Below are positions 21,739 through 33,319 of a stretch of DNA of 64,000 nt, piece after piece (the stretch's first letter is position 1; the number at the start of each line of letters is the position of its first letter). The notes beneath the pieces were generated by a model. It had not been told where the DNA came from. It ran no database searches and was given only the letters and a program-made list of their open reading frames with translations. Source of the stretch: Mucidula mucida (Eukaryota > Basidiomycota > Agaricomycetes > Agaricales > Physalacriaceae); contig JADNYV010000004.1 of assembly GCA_015501055.1 (NCBI GenBank), positions 372,001-436,000 of the forward strand, given 5' to 3'. The position numbers and the translations under genes were made by a program.

Positions 21739-21864
21739 CTGTTGATATTTTTATTAAGCTACATTATGGTATAATATTACATAGATTGTGTTGCACAGAA
21801 AGTCTTGATGTAATATCAAAAGTCTAGAGAACGTGAACCCGAGGGCATAAACTGTACACTTGGT

Positions 21865-23097
21865 CTATGATTTCCCGAAAATATCACTGCTAAGAGATGC
21901 AAGAAATTCGTCTGCTTCAGTCCTCACAGGAGTATCCTTCTCGACAATTTGACGTTCCAAGGCAGCGAATGGATCGACATAAGGCGTCGATGCTGCGACG
22001 TCAACGGTAGCGGTCGTTTTGGCGGGGGGAAGTGGCGCAGGTTCGACTGGATTCTGTTTCCTCCTCTTTGCCTCAATCTGTCGTCGCCGTGCTTCGGTAT
22101 CCGCCTTTCTCTTCGCACGCGCAGCTGTCTTTTCGTCCGATGGCGCTACCATCCCTTCTACAGTCTTGGTCTCCGCGCCCATCTCCTGGCGGCGACGCAA
22201 CGTGTCTGCATGAACATCTTTAAGTTCTTGAAGCCGAGTATTTCTTTCTTCGCCACCATCCCCGAGGTGAATAAATCCAGCACCCATTTGACGGTTGTCC
22301 TTCGTCGCGTCAAAGTGAACCTCCGGTGATTTGGTCTCGGCAGCCAGAGCTTCCTGGATTTTTTCGACACGGTCCGCAGACGGTTCATAGACAGGGAAGT
22401 GGTTGACGGGATTGTATATTACATCTCTATTCAGAGAAGTTAGGATGAGCAGAAGAAGAATGGTGGAAACATACGGATCGTCATCAGGCTCTTCAGTTAG
22501 ATACTGACGAGGCACCTCAGACCGCCGAACCAAACGTGTGCGGTTAAGTTCGTCTGTATATTCAACCATGGGATCGTCTTCATCCTAAACAGAGTAAGAA
22601 ATGAACAAACAATAACGATGAATGACACACATTGATTGCTGTTGGCACTCTCAAGGATTCATCTTCATCCTCAGAATCCGGTTCCCAATCACCAAGTGGT
22701 TGATAGTCGAAATCCACCTGTAAAGCGGCGATTTGTTCCTCGCTCAAACCACCGGTTTTGCCCCTCCTCAGCTTGTCGTAGATCTTTGACTTTCGAGCTA
22801 GTGCAGCAGCAGCCTTGTCAAGTGTAGGCTGACTTATAGCCTCTAGTCGAGCATCTCTCTCGGCCCGTTCGTGAACACCTTTGTTGCTGCGTGCCCATGT
22901 AGTTGGCTTCTACGCGTAGAATGAGTCTCCAATCCAAAGGGGTGAATGCAATCAGAGCTGACTTTCTCTCGTCGTGGCCGTTTGAGACCCTCCGCTTTCG
23001 CTTTCTTCAGTTCCTCTTTTTGCGCGGCGAGTTCTGCCTGGAGACTCAGAAATGAGCTGGCGCTGATGCCAATTGCTTTCGACTTTGATGAGTGCAT
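21865..23097 (-). CDS. CCDC174-like nuclear coiled-coil protein
   Basis: Start ATG at 23097 (MHSSKSKAIGISASSFLSLQ). An intron near 22914-22965 joins RREK to KPTTWARSNKGVHERAERD, then LDKAAAALARKSKIYDKL, DYQPLGDWEPDSEDEDE, MVEYTDELNRTRLVRRSEVP, DVIYNPVNHFPVYEPSADRV, FDATKDNRQMGAGFIHLG and a lysine/arginine-rich coiled coil (AARAKRKADTEARRRQIEAK). This order of motifs is that of eukaryotic CCDC174, a nuclear protein tied to pre-mRNA processing through the exon junction complex. The role here is inferred from the family. The length, about 350 residues, is normal for fungi. All introns are in phase. It is divergent from the dehydrogenase at 23714. Confidence 0.82.
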
Positions 23098-23713
23098 TGA
23101 GAGAAGTTGAGTGACACAGCCACATATCATTCTACAATTCATGTGCCGGCGGCCGGCGCCGTTTCCTACGTCCTACATCGACGTTCGTACAGTTCCAAGC
23201 TCAACGAGTTGGCTGCATCTCTCTTCAGAGTTTATATGGCGGGAAGGAACTCTAAGATACCATTCAGCACGCTTTCTTTCCTCTATGGAAGACTTTCACA
23301 AGCTAGCTCGCTCTTCAATTTCTCTTCGATTCCCCACAGGCCCCTGGTTCCTAGCGTGTTCATTTCATCACAAACGGTGAATGTCTGTATTCTCTGACCG
23401 TAGAAAGGCTGGACAATCTCGACTTTGGCGCAAATTCAGTGAGTCACGCATTTTCGAGAATCACTGGATTGTCTGGTATTCTCTTCAATATGCTGCGTCC
23501 TCTCACCTTACTTGAAGTCACGCTGGTGGGAACTTCATTCCACGGCGGATGAGTAGAACCAATCAGAACTTTTACCAAGTTTGGTCGGGGAGCTCTCATC
23601 TGGTCATCTGCCCGTCAATCTGTCAACAGAACCGAATTATGGTTGGCATATAAATCTGAGCCGTAAGCTCAATGATCTTACCCCCGATTTCCCCCCATTC
23701 GCACTGTCTCATA
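23098..23713. other. Divergent intergenic region, no feature seen
   Basis: About 615 bases between two start codons on opposite strands. Open frames exist on the plus strand but lack splice or family support. Both promoters must lie here. Confidence 0.4.
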
Positions 23714-24942
23714 ATGCGTGTAGCCCTAATTACAGGTGCCGCTCAAGGCATAGGACAAGCGATTGCGCAACGCCTTGAGAAGGACGGGTTCTCTATCGCT
23801 GTTAATGACCTGCCGTCGAAGCAGGTTGAACTCCAATCCGGGTTCCCGTCAGCATTGGTCGTCGTAGGCGATGTATCTAGTGAGAAAGATGTCCAAGGGA
23901 TGATTGCCATGGTTGTTGAAGAGCTTGGGGGTCTTGACGTCGTAAGCTCATATTCCCCAACAACCAATATGTTCAAGAACGCATTTTTGTTCAGTTTGTG
24001 GCTAATGCTGGTGTCGGGCTTGCAAAGTCGATTTTATCCAGTACGTAGGGCGGACAGCCGTAACAGCTTGATCATTCCGAGGCACTGAATGACTATAGCC
24101 ACGACGGATGACTGGGACCGCATGGCGCGCATCAATGGACGTGGGACTTTTTTGTGCTATAAGTACGCTGCCGAACAAATGATCAAACAAGGTCGTGGCG
24201 GTCGTATTATCGGAGCCTCGTCGATCGCAGGTAAACAAGGTAAGCAGAACCTAAGTATAGCAACCTCAGTGGTTTGATTCTCCTGGAATACGAGGCATGC
24301 CATTTCTTGCGGCGTACAGTTCTTCGAAATGGATGATTCGAGGACTCACTCAAGTTGCTGGTGATTATAATTGTACTTGGATCCAAGTTATCCGCCAGCT
24401 GAAGCTTTGATGACTAGCAAAGGAATTCGGTTCTCACGGTATCACTGTCAATGCGTACGCACCTGGTCCGTGTGACTTTTCATGGATATTGGCATATTTC
24501 TGAAGGTTCTGCTAGGTGCGACCGAGTCGGAGTTGAGTATGTACAGAGGTTAGCGCTACCTAGTCGCAGCTCCACTAATGTTTCCTTCAGTGACGGACCT
24601 GGCGAAGGCGTTTGGACATGATGATTTAAAAGCGTATGCAGCAGAGGTGAGATAAATTGGCAATGCCTTGAAAGTGCAGCAAGAATCGTGACAATTGCAC
24701 ACTAGAATAACCCCCAGAATCCACTGGGACGTCTTGGTCAACCAGAAGATGTTGCAAACCTAGTCTCCTACCTAGCATCCGATCAAGCTTCTTACATTAC
24801 GGGTATGCTCTTGTATTCTATTAATCTGGTAGCTCATTGTTCATACGCGTGCAGGTCAATCGGTAAGTCTACGACTACCGGAACTTTTTTGCGACTGATG
24901 ATTTTCAAGATATCCGTGAACGGAGGCTCGTTCTGCGACTAG
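23714..24942 (+). CDS. Short-chain dehydrogenase/reductase, acetoin reductase-like
   Basis: A classical SDR of about 260 residues. The ATG at 23714 opens [20 protein letters not shown], with the NAD(P)-binding TGxxxGIG motif. [17 protein letters not shown] contains the Asp that contacts adenine, and ANAG-type sequence follows ([10 protein letters not shown]). The catalytic Ser is in [10 protein letters not shown] and the Tyr-Lys pair is replaced by YSSSKW (Tyr-x-x-x-Lys intact). Then come [31 protein letters not shown] and SVNGGSFCD. Seven or more small introns are in phase; one ends in GAG (about 24241-24296). The closest pattern I know is diacetyl/acetoin reductase, but substrate cannot be read from sequence. 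No cofactor preference is certain; the Asp after the second strand favours NAD(H). Confidence 0.88.
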
Positions 24943-26466
24943 AGTGCGACAACGACCATTCGTAGAATGAGGTTGGATATCCGAGGACATGATTGTGAGT
25001 GCACTGTACCGTCTCCGGATTCATTCTGAAACAGCGCAGATTATACCCGTCGCGCCGAAATGCATACGAGCAATGCCTGTATACTATCTATATCGACTGT
25101 CAACAACTTTCTGAATGCAGAAACTCCTCATTTCGTTCGGCGACTGAACCTCAACGCGATCCGGACGCGATCTAGCGCTTTCTTTGATGAGGTCAGCAGC
25201 CGTCCTTTGAATCGTAGCGCCCCTAGGCTCTACTATCCAACTCCCTTTTTATTGCCTCAGCCATGTGGATGTATGCATTGGAAGGCTAATCTACTTCATT
25301 CCTTCGCTGGAAGCCCTTCAAGATTGAAGCTACTGGACTTGTTCACTCTGATATCGTGACCATTGAATCGAGTTCATATAACACTTCGGCGCTAAAAGGC
25401 GACGTCGGCGTACATCTTCCCAATGCTGCGTCATGTAGCCGTGGAGCGCCTTTAACTTCTTGACGGAATTCGTATTGCTGCTATGACTTCAACGTTGCAA
25501 CTGCGGAAGTTGAGGTGCTCCTCGCAAAGGTATCTGGACCAGTGTCGGAGTCCTAATTGTGGCTAGCACGTTCATTGACGAAGATGTTTCCGAGACTCGT
25601 GGTCCTTACGAACATCTTTATCTCTCGCGTATCTCTCGTAGTACGTACAGATACTCGTTCACGGATATTCAAGTTCTAAGCAAGGTATTTTCCCGACCCT
25701 TTTGAATTTCCGGCGGCGCCGCAGATTTATGACATGCATTCAGAGCCGTAAGTGGGCTTCGTGGAGGTGTGTTCCTTATCGATTAACGCATTCACGTTAG
25801 GTTAAGAGATGCCAACTCAGGCGATGCCTGACGAGGTCCGCACACGACGCTTTCAACAAGCGAAGCTGCTTCTGCCACTCGTGGTGATTCATATGCTTTA
25901 GCCGGGTACACCTCGAGCGGAAGCAACTGGAACGCATGTCCGACACGCTCAACACGGTGGGAGCTCATGCATTCATGAGAGACGCGGAAAGTCAAATACC
26001 AGATATCGATCGTGACTTGGTTGCGTTTCTAGCGTCCGCTCTCTCGCTCCTTGTACTTCATTGAATGAAATGGAAGTTCCATTGACAACTACGGCAACAT
26101 TATACTTAAGTATGTCGTGTTGAGTATCTGCCAGCATGAGGCCCTTGCTAAATATCGCGACCTGATCGATTGTGACCGCGCTCTTTATCCATCGATGGAC
26201 TTTTTTTGTGCTGTACACTCACTGAATTAGCGCCGCAATGGATGTGTCTCAGTTTGAAACACGGGTATGACGCATGACGATGCGGAGGGACATCGCAGGT
26301 CTCGCTTGACGACCTCGACTTGACAAGAAAGCTAGGTGTGAAGAAAGAAAGACTGATTCTGTTATGTGTATAAGGTTCACAGTGACTACGAGACTATAGA
26401 GGACTTAAAGTAGAATTACAAGAGACAAAAGAAAAATGAGCTAGGACCCTTGATCAACGCGAACAA
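24943..26466. other. Gene-poor 1.5 kb with unexplained coding-like scraps
   Basis: No gene model holds here. Short plus-strand pieces look like protein but are interrupted by stops and lack matching splice sites: around 25560-25690 (TFIDEDVSETRGPYEHLYLS) and around 26080-26225 (DNYGNIILKYVVLSICQHEA). They do not belong to a family I recognise. They could be a decayed gene, a gene with many small introns that I failed to assemble, or chance. Confidence 0.35.
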
Positions 26467-28127
26467 CTACTCTCGTCTACGCTCGTACGACGCCAAAGGA
26501 CTAGGATGATAAAATCTCTCTCCTTCCGATGGGTATGCCCTAGAATCTGCGGCATAAGGCGGCCTGTCGTAAGGCGGGGCCTTGAAGCGGTCATCCGGAC
26601 GTGGCGGCTGGGAGGGGGAATCTGTGAATCTCGCTGGCTCTTCCTCTCTGCCCCTATAGTAATCATAGGTCGGGGCAGGTCCTTGGTACGCGGTGCTGTC
26701 GAAGACACCCTCGCTCGGGCCGCCGTCTGTTTTGCCGCCGGTGCTGCTCGTCGCGCTGCCTTCCCGACGCATGGCAGCGACACTGGTGCTGCTCCGAACC
26801 TTGCCCCCATTCGCGCCGCCCCTCCCCGACTTTGCTCCACCACCTTCCTTCTTCGCGCGGGACCGAGCATATCGGAGACCGCAAGCATTACAGAGCTCCT
26901 TCCGTCCTGACGGACCCTTGCGCCATTCCGGTGAGGTCGTGGCTTTACAGGACGTGCACTTTAGTATGCCAGCAGGGCGATTGCCTCTGCCACCAGACCC
27001 TTGTGCGCTCTGACTAGTCGGGCTAGGGGTCTGCTGCTGCTGAGTCGGCGATGCCCGCCTCCTCGGTGGTGGAACCTCATCCTCGGGCGGCGGAAGATTA
27101 TACTGAGTTTCGTAGCCGCTGTACGGGCCAGGAGCAGGAGGAGGTGGATGGTCGTATACGATCCGTTGGCGCGGTTCCATGGGGGCTGGTACGAGTATGA
27201 ATGCGGATTCGGTGGAATGTAGTAGTCGTAGGATGAGGGAGACATGAGGTTAGGGGGTTCCACTTTGTGGCAGGCGAATATTATGGAGCCTGCACAGGGG
27301 GTATTAGTCAGAAAGTAATATACTGAATAGGAGGGCAGGATACCATGAGGGATAAAGACGCTTTCGACGTGGCCAACCTCTGGAATCATGTTACCGGCCT
27401 TGAAGCGGCGGGTGCAGGACGTCTTGGCATCGGTATTGACAGTATCAACATTGATGTCGTGAGCGAGACGAGCGAGATGGCGATGGTCCACAGGCGGCCA
27501 GGTAATGAGATGCGTTTTGCTCTCGTCGTTGGCGAGAATCTGGAACACCCGTGCCCCGCTCCCGGCGCCCTCTCCACCACAGACTACCAGTCGACTAAAC
27601 ATCATCTGCACCTGTGCTGGTGCTAGTTCCGGCGTACCACACCAATTGCTCCATGGACCATGTTTGTTTGGATCGTTTTCGGACTCTGCGTCGATGTCGA
27701 CGATCGCGTGCATGAAGCATAATACCAGCCCCTCTGCTGCCCAGTTGATGACCACGTCGACCGCCATGTAGTCGACATCCACGCCGACCTTGTCAGCACC
27801 TGCCCAGGTGTCTGGCGAAGGCGGAAAGCCCAGTTCGGCACGGATTTTGTTGAGCCTGGCAAAGCGCACGCGCGTAACACTTCCATGCAGGGTTTTGGAG
27901 TCAAGCACGTTGCCCAGGTCAGTCTTTGCAGACCCCTGCTCGTCGGGATGGACAAAGTCAAGGAGAGATTTGCCTACGAGTACATCAGCAGCAGCCTTTG
28001 CACTTGTGCTGGGAGAAGCGTCGGGGTTGGCAAGGTGGCTCTGAAAGACGGGATCGAGGTAGAGAAACTGGAGAGACGGAGAGAGTAACGCCCAATAGCA
28101 GCGAGTATATCCGGCGGGCGGGAGCAT
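26467..28127 (-). CDS. PAS-GATA transcription factor, white collar-type
   Basis: The first ATG is at 28127 ([18 protein letters not shown]). Residues 1 to about 210 form a PAS-like region ([57 protein letters not shown]) and lead to ESVFIPHG. A 54-nt intron (27287-27340) joins this to [13 protein letters not shown]. The C-terminal half has one GATA finger, [18 protein letters not shown] then [15 protein letters not shown]. The spacing is Cys-x2-Cys-x18-Cys-x2-Cys, the form found in white collar and NsdD proteins rather than the x17 of ordinary GATA factors. With a single PAS domain the nearest known type is WC-2, a partner in light sensing. The two halves are in different frames, joined at a run of five G (27181-27185 on the plus strand); one more base would restore a single protein. 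The PAS cysteine needed for flavin photochemistry is not evident. Confidence 0.85.
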
Positions 28128-29768
28128 CAGGCCGTATCTTGCACTTTGAGCTCCTTGAAAGTGATGATGGAAAATCGATCGCTCTCTGGTGGCCGGCAAA
28201 TTGCAGTGTTGGACTTGTTATATTCTGAGGGCCCTACGACATAATACGCGCGTAACACAGCCACCACCCATTATTGGCCTTTGCATCTCTTCCCATTCAC
28301 TGGTTTACAGAGGAAAAACACGCTTGCTTGGGTACATGGAGCCCCCGCGCCCGAGACGAGAGCATGTGTGATCGCGATCGAAGGGATCAAAGCACTATAC
28401 ATCCATCAATCTCTTACAAATGGGCGCCTACAATTTTACATATACGCCTATACGTTTGGTGCAGTCCGTCGATCTACTAAAGGCGTTATTGGGCAAAGCC
28501 GATTGGAGCTTGAAGAGCCAGCTCTTACATTGTTTATCATAACAAACCAGAAGCGTACACCGTTGCCTTTGCAGCCTCTGGAAGCGAGCACGTACTTTCT
28601 TAATGATCGCTTTACATAGCGCCATATACTCTGCACCATTTGGTGTACATTGTTCTCATGGTATAACTTCGGTGAGCAGTGTCCGGGGTTCGTCGAGACC
28701 CAAGCCACCAGCCAGCCCATTTATTCTACCTGATGGCCATTGAGCAAAGCGACAAGACTTATCAGTACTGGCTCTTCCGAGTCCTTCCAAGTCACATGAA
28801 TAAGACGCGTCAATACTCACAAGACGCGAAAATGGGCTTCATCATGACCGTTACGCGCATATTCCTCGCATATTTCTCTCCCCCCTATGCGCATTCTCGA
28901 TCGTGCTCTTCCCTGCGACGCAGTTAATCTCCGAGCTGATCCCAGGCTGATCCTCGATCGTGTAGCGCATATGTATTTCGACGATCGCCTTCTGCGATCG
29001 CGTTTACCACGAATAGTTCTCTCATCCCACGGAGAGACTAGTGCATTTCCACCCAATCCGCTTAATGATCCAGCAAGAACTTCGACTGTGTGGCGTTAGT
29101 GACATTCAACCTCCCGCAGGAGTCTGGCCCCGTCATGAATGCCTCACCTTCGGAGGTCACCAATACCAGTCTCGACGATATAAGGCTAGCCGCGAGGTAT
29201 CAGTAGGAGGAGGGAAGCAAACATTCTCACCGGTAGAGGCTCGACGATTCCGCCAATTGCTGGCTATCGTGCAGATTGCTTCCTCACAGCTACGCGGGTC
29301 GACCTAACTTACTGATAGCAATCTGGAAACACGTGGACTGATTGGGTTTCACAGCGCCGTTCGGATACGTAGACTTAGTGCAGCTTTCTAAGTAGGTGGA
29401 GAGGTTGACGTATGAGATACTGGCACTGGGCAGGGCAGGTCATGAAACCATCTGACCTTGCTCCGTCAGCAGCACGGAGATTGCGCCACTGACCCCACTG
29501 ACCGTGGGGGTCAGGTCAGATCAGCAGCGCGTCGACATGGACCCGACTTCTGAGATCTGACCTAGCACGGCGCTTGACAGTGACAACGACATGGGCACTA
29601 GCTGGTCAAAAGGTGAGGTCAGAGGCAGCGATAAACGGCGGCGGTTAGCTTCTCGTCGATGAATGGAACGAAAAGTGGTTGCAGAAAAAAGAGGTTTGAA
29701 GCAGGTCCGGTTTGGGTCCGATTCCGAACGGCCGGCCCGGCCACAATCCGCTTTCGTTCTCTCCACCA
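28128..29768. other. 1.6 kb without a gene; hairpin cluster near its right end
   Basis: The region holds no coding frame I can support. Its left part must contain the promoter of the PAS-GATA gene. At 29459-29514 there are two small inverted repeats and many copies of GGTCAG/CTGACC (see separate entry). The stretch 28880-29100 is rich in CGATCG-type palindromes, without further meaning that I can see. Confidence 0.4.
29489..29514. repeat. Short inverted repeat (hairpin) in a GGTCAG-rich stretch
   Basis: CTGACCCCAC at 29489-29498 is mirrored by GTGGGGGTCAG at 29504-29514, with one extra G and a 5-base loop. A second smaller inverted repeat (CTCCG...CGGAG) lies about 20 bases to the left. GGTCAG or its complement recurs at least six times between 29440 and 29630. 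It could be a remnant of a repeat element or a protein-binding cluster. Confidence 0.4.
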
Positions 29769-29879
29769 TGCCAAAATCAGAATTCAGGCCTACAGCTACA
29801 CAGAGGTCCTTTTATTCATCGTTGTCGTCTTTTCTTATGTTGATTTGATGCTTGTAGCGCCCTCGATGTTCCAAGCAAT

Positions 29880-30732
29880 GTGGTGCGTTGTCTGCTCGCC
29901 GTATTGCATGTTACTGACATATTCATACTCGTATTCAAGTCGTCTTCTGATACGACGCGTATTCTTCTCTCGCCAAAACACCCTAAACCCCGCAAAATAT
30001 GCGCGTCTTCTGTCTCACAATTCGTTAAGAGGAATCTTCCCACAGAACCCATTGAACACAACGCGAACCCAACTACTCGCTCCTCTCGCGCAAATGCGCC
30101 TACTGATCAGACAACATACGACAATATTATCACGTAAGAGTATTGTTCAGTTAATCTGCTCGATTTTATGCGTGTCATCATCAGGCTCACCGACGAAAAC
30201 ATCGCTCCCCAAAGAACCTCACGCGTTGATTCTAGATTCCGTACGCAGTAAGTCCGTCATACATCGCCTATATGCCGATGCTTATACGAAAATCTAGCGA
30301 TCCCAACGTCGAGGATGTGTCCTTACACAATCGTCCTGATATTGTGGCGCAGAGACAGCTTGAAAAGCACCTCCTCAACACCCTTCTAGACGCTGAACAC
30401 GAAGCAAGCACCTTTAAGGATCTGCTCTCCCAGTCTCGTGCAACGAAGCTTTTCTCTCTTCTCGTCTCACTCAATCTCAACGAAAGACAGCATACCTCGA
30501 GGCTCAGCTCAGTGCAGCTCATGCAGCGCTTTCAGCATACGAACACATATCAGCTACTTCCGCCTCTCCCGAATGTTTCTATGCGTCTTGCGGCGAATGC
30601 TACGCTCCATCCTCGTTTCCAGAAGACCCTGAACATGATCCCGATATTCTCTCGCCTGTTGAATCTGCCTACACCATCCCTCGCTCTCATTCCTTTGGTG
30701 ATCTGAACATGTACTCTTCCAATGACTGGTAG
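29880..30732 (+). CDS. Small coiled-coil protein of unknown function
   Basis: The end and the middle are well supported; the start is not. Three introns splice in frame: 30134-30184, 30248-30297 and 30438-30490. The joined text reads SSSDTTRILLSPKHPKPRK, TTYDNIITLTDENIAPQRTS, HDPNVEDVSLHNRPDIVAQR, QLEKHLLNTLLDAEHEASTF, YLEAQLSAAHAALSAYEH, then a cysteine-containing patch (ECFYASCGECYAP) and the ending SFGDLNMYSSNDW. The middle 60 residues form a likely coiled coil. No ATG lies in the first coding frame after its last upstream stop, so the true first exon is probably upstream, perhaps at the ATG at 29769 or 29868. I do not recognise the family. About 230 residues are visible. Confidence 0.6.
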
Positions 30733-31352
30733 ATGAGTTGCAGTTGTGATTTTACTTAGCTTTCGAAACCGATAACTGCAGACTGTTCTATTTTTCTACT
30801 CCAGTGCACTTTGGTGGTTCGACCGAGTGGAAGAAATTTACCGCTGACTCAACACTACCAAACTCGAGGAACCTGTACCAGGCGTTTCCAGCAGATGGTT
30901 TCCGCATATTTACAGAGCTCCTCTCCAAGTGCGCCTTCGGAACTCTCATTCGAGGCCGGAGCCGGTGCGTGGACCGGCCATTTACCTTTACTCTACAAAG
31001 CTCGCTCTTCTTCTGTCTCCTTCGTGGGAAGGGCCTCAATCCGAAGCATGAATCATATCACTGAACCATTGAGCTTTTACGCCACAAATACACCCCCTTA
31101 TACTGTCATGTGCACCTTGCTGGGAGAGAAATGTTCGGGCTTGTTAGACCGCCTTATTCAACGCATGACTGTTGTCCCCGCCAAGGCCGTACTAAGCGGG
31201 ATACACCGGTCCCCGACGTTCCTTGTGATTTGTAGGGCGCAGCCTTAGCCGGGTTTTCCGCCTCTCCTATGTTTTTATTCTTTGGTCAGCAGAATCGGAC
31301 TCGGGCTGGAGAGGTCACATAAGAGGGCCTAGGTTAATAATGTGGTTTCAGC
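30733..31352. other. 620 bases with one uncertain open frame
   Basis: A plus-strand frame from an ATG at 30895 to 31248 (MVSAYLQSSSPSAPSELSFE at its start) encodes about 118 serine-rich residues. It could be an extra 3' exon of the coiled-coil gene, a separate small gene, or chance. No family match and no firm splice pair, so I do not call it as a gene. Confidence 0.35.
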
Positions 31353-32529
31353 ATGGCCCCGTTGTATCAAGCAATCCGCGTCGAGAAGGTCGAGGACGTT
31401 GGAGAATACGCTGTGTATCGCGGTGCGATTGATTCTGACTGGACTGTTGCTGCGCAAGTATGTTCTATTCGTAGCTTTTGTGTTTCTGATTATTATTGTT
31501 TCGGGACTTTCAGAGTCCCAATGGTGGTACGTACTTGTTTATTCAGTTTACCTTGTTTAACGTCTCTTCGTAGGCTACGTTCTCGCACAGATTTTGGAAG
31601 GTGTATACACTACCAAGGGCCACGTCCATCGGACCCTATCCATGTCATCGCCCATTTTCTGAACAGCGCTGCAGTTGCTCCATTTCAAGTTCGCGTCAAG
31701 CCGATTAAGGATGGCAAAGGCTTTACGAACCTCTTGCTGAGCTCCTTCAGGATGTAAGTACGCGATTCATTCATTCTCATGTCGCGTCTAATCAAGGCTC
31801 CCAACCATAGGATCAAGTCCGCATCTCATCGCACCTCATCTTCGGCCGCCTCGCGCCTCTGCCAGGCGATCCCGGACCGCGCATGACGCTCTCCTACCCC
31901 TCCCCATATGCGCGGCGCGTCCCTCTCCATCGTCATCCCGCCATCGCTCCCGTCATATCATCCGGTGTTCGTCCAGCGTTCAACTTCAACAAGCACTATC
32001 GCATAACCGAAGAACCGGAACTCGCTGCGGGCAATGCAACGCGCGCGACAGCGGGCGGAGGTGGTATAGAATGGGGAGCGTGGCTCGAGCTTACGGACAA
32101 GGCGGAGCGCATCACGACTTCGTCGCTTGCGTTGCTTTCTGATGTCTTTTTAAACATTCCGACTCTGTTACCCCCGGAGGAATGTCCTGGTGGGGCGCAA
32201 AGGTAAGGAATAGTTTTATCTTCAAGTTTAAGTTGACGCGGGTATGTAGCTGGTACCCGACGATGGTTATGACACTCGAGTTCAAGTTCCCCATACCCGC
32301 GACGGCGGCGGACCGCACGGTTGGAATATTTACATCTGGCACGTTTATTAATGATCCCCGGGGGAGACACGACACTTATGTGGAGGTATGGAGTGCGCCG
32401 TCGGACATTGGGGAAGGGGAGACCGCGGTGCGGAAGGGGTGGCGTGATCAGCAGGTGTGTTTGGCTGTGGCGAGTCAGATGGCGTTGACTGTGTCTGCGG
32501 AGGTTAATATGAGGAGGGCCAGGATGTGA
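31353..32529 (+). CDS. Thioesterase-like acyl-CoA hydrolase family protein
   Basis: Hot-dog fold thioesterase-like protein of the fungal TesB/4HBT-like group, thought to hydrolyse acyl-CoA thioesters. The start is the ATG at 31353 (MAPLYQAIRVEKVEDVGEY). Introns at about 31459-31512 and 31527-31573 give SPNGGYVLAQILEGVY, followed by DPIHVIAHFLNSAAVAPFQV, KDGKGFTNL, LAELLQD, QVRISSHLIFGRLAPLPGDP, HYRITEEPE, EWGAWLELTD, LALLSDVFLNIP, WYPTMVMTLEFKFPIP and the ending VCLAVASQMAL. Two one-base frame changes interrupt it: between ILEGVYTTKG and SDPIHV (about 31600-31630), and between GFTNL and LAELLQD (about 31730-31740). Both behave as a single missing base. Everything else is conserved in order, so the gene is probably functional and the breaks artefactual. 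Confidence 0.75.
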
Positions 32530-33088
32530 TGTGACTTTGCTTGTCGGAGTGAATAGACAGAGGCGGGTGAAGAAGTTGTGATTATTCAGTACTAGTTGAG
32601 GTGATGCAAAAACTCAGTTTTGAACACAGAGCCGGCGCTAGGCGAAGTGGGCTGCAATGTCATTGGAGGCATCGTTTCAGAAATACTTTAGACGTACTAC
32701 TACCGTGCGCATGTGCTTCGGTTCATACAGAAACATAGCACTGGATTTGTTTAATTCCATTCATTGAGTAGGACAGCAAACTAGCACATATCGCTGAGTA
32801 GCGGGTGAGCCAAGCATATGGTCCTCCGCAGCGCTTCCAAACGTTTGCCGGCTGCTGAGACGTGCCAGTCAATCTTATCTTTTCATTTTGCCTCAAAAGG
32901 CTCCCAACAGGAGTGTGATAAGACTAGTGAATTAGCAGCGTACGTGCAGTTATAACCATAATAATAAGTTCTACTATCGGAATCAGTGCGCACTAGGCAG
33001 ATTCGAACAGGCTGCACAGCAGCAGTATACTCAGTGCCAGTGCCACCTTTCGTGTGGCGGCAAAAAAGGTGGGATCCAAAATTGTCGA
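32530..33088. other. Intergenic region, no feature seen
   Basis: About 560 bases between the thioesterase stop and the 3' end of the tRNA gene. Nothing coding. An AAAATT stretch at 33079-33084 supplies the run of T used by RNA polymerase III downstream of the tRNA. Confidence 0.4.
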
Positions 33089-33164
33089 TTCCCTCTAGCC
33101 GACTTGAACGACTGACCTCGTCATAGCTTACTAGTGACGCGCTCTACCACTGAGCTAAGAGGGA
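33089..33164 (-). tRNA. tRNA-Thr (anticodon AGT) with an 11-base anticodon loop
   Basis: On the minus strand the acceptor stem TCCCTCT pairs perfectly with AGAGGGA. The D arm is GCTC AGTGGTA GAGC (A box TAGCTCAGTGG), and the T arm AGTCG TTCAAGT CGGCT has one G-U pair (B box GTTCAAGTC). The anticodon stem CGTCA/TGACG is perfect. The loop reads CTAGTAAGCTA, 11 bases rather than 7. T33 is followed by AGT and then A37, the base expected in a threonine tRNA. The four extra bases sit where nuclear tRNA introns lie (after position 37), so they may be a very short intron. TTTT follows on the minus strand as terminator. The gene is 76 nt without CCA. Confidence 0.9.
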
Positions 33165-33319
33165 TATAAGCAGCTGCCATGTGTTAAGTCAGGACAATAT
33201 GCCGACAACATCGCCATCCTACCTGGTCCGACCTGAATTACTTTGTTCTTGTCTCCACTGTCGCAAAAGGTGCGTGTGATGGTTGTGTGTTGTGTAAGAA
33301 TTGACTGTGTGGATGTAGT

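Noticed and set aside
23714..24942. Possible frameshift in the dehydrogenase near 24241-24300
   Set aside because: The obvious CAG acceptor leads to a stop, but a GAG acceptor just before GCATGCCATTT joins KQG to [12 protein letters not shown] in frame, so the gene is intact.
28887..29099. Open frame at 28887-29099 as a gene
   Set aside because: It is short, both strands are open because of CGATCG-type palindromes, and nothing in it resembles a family or has splice partners.
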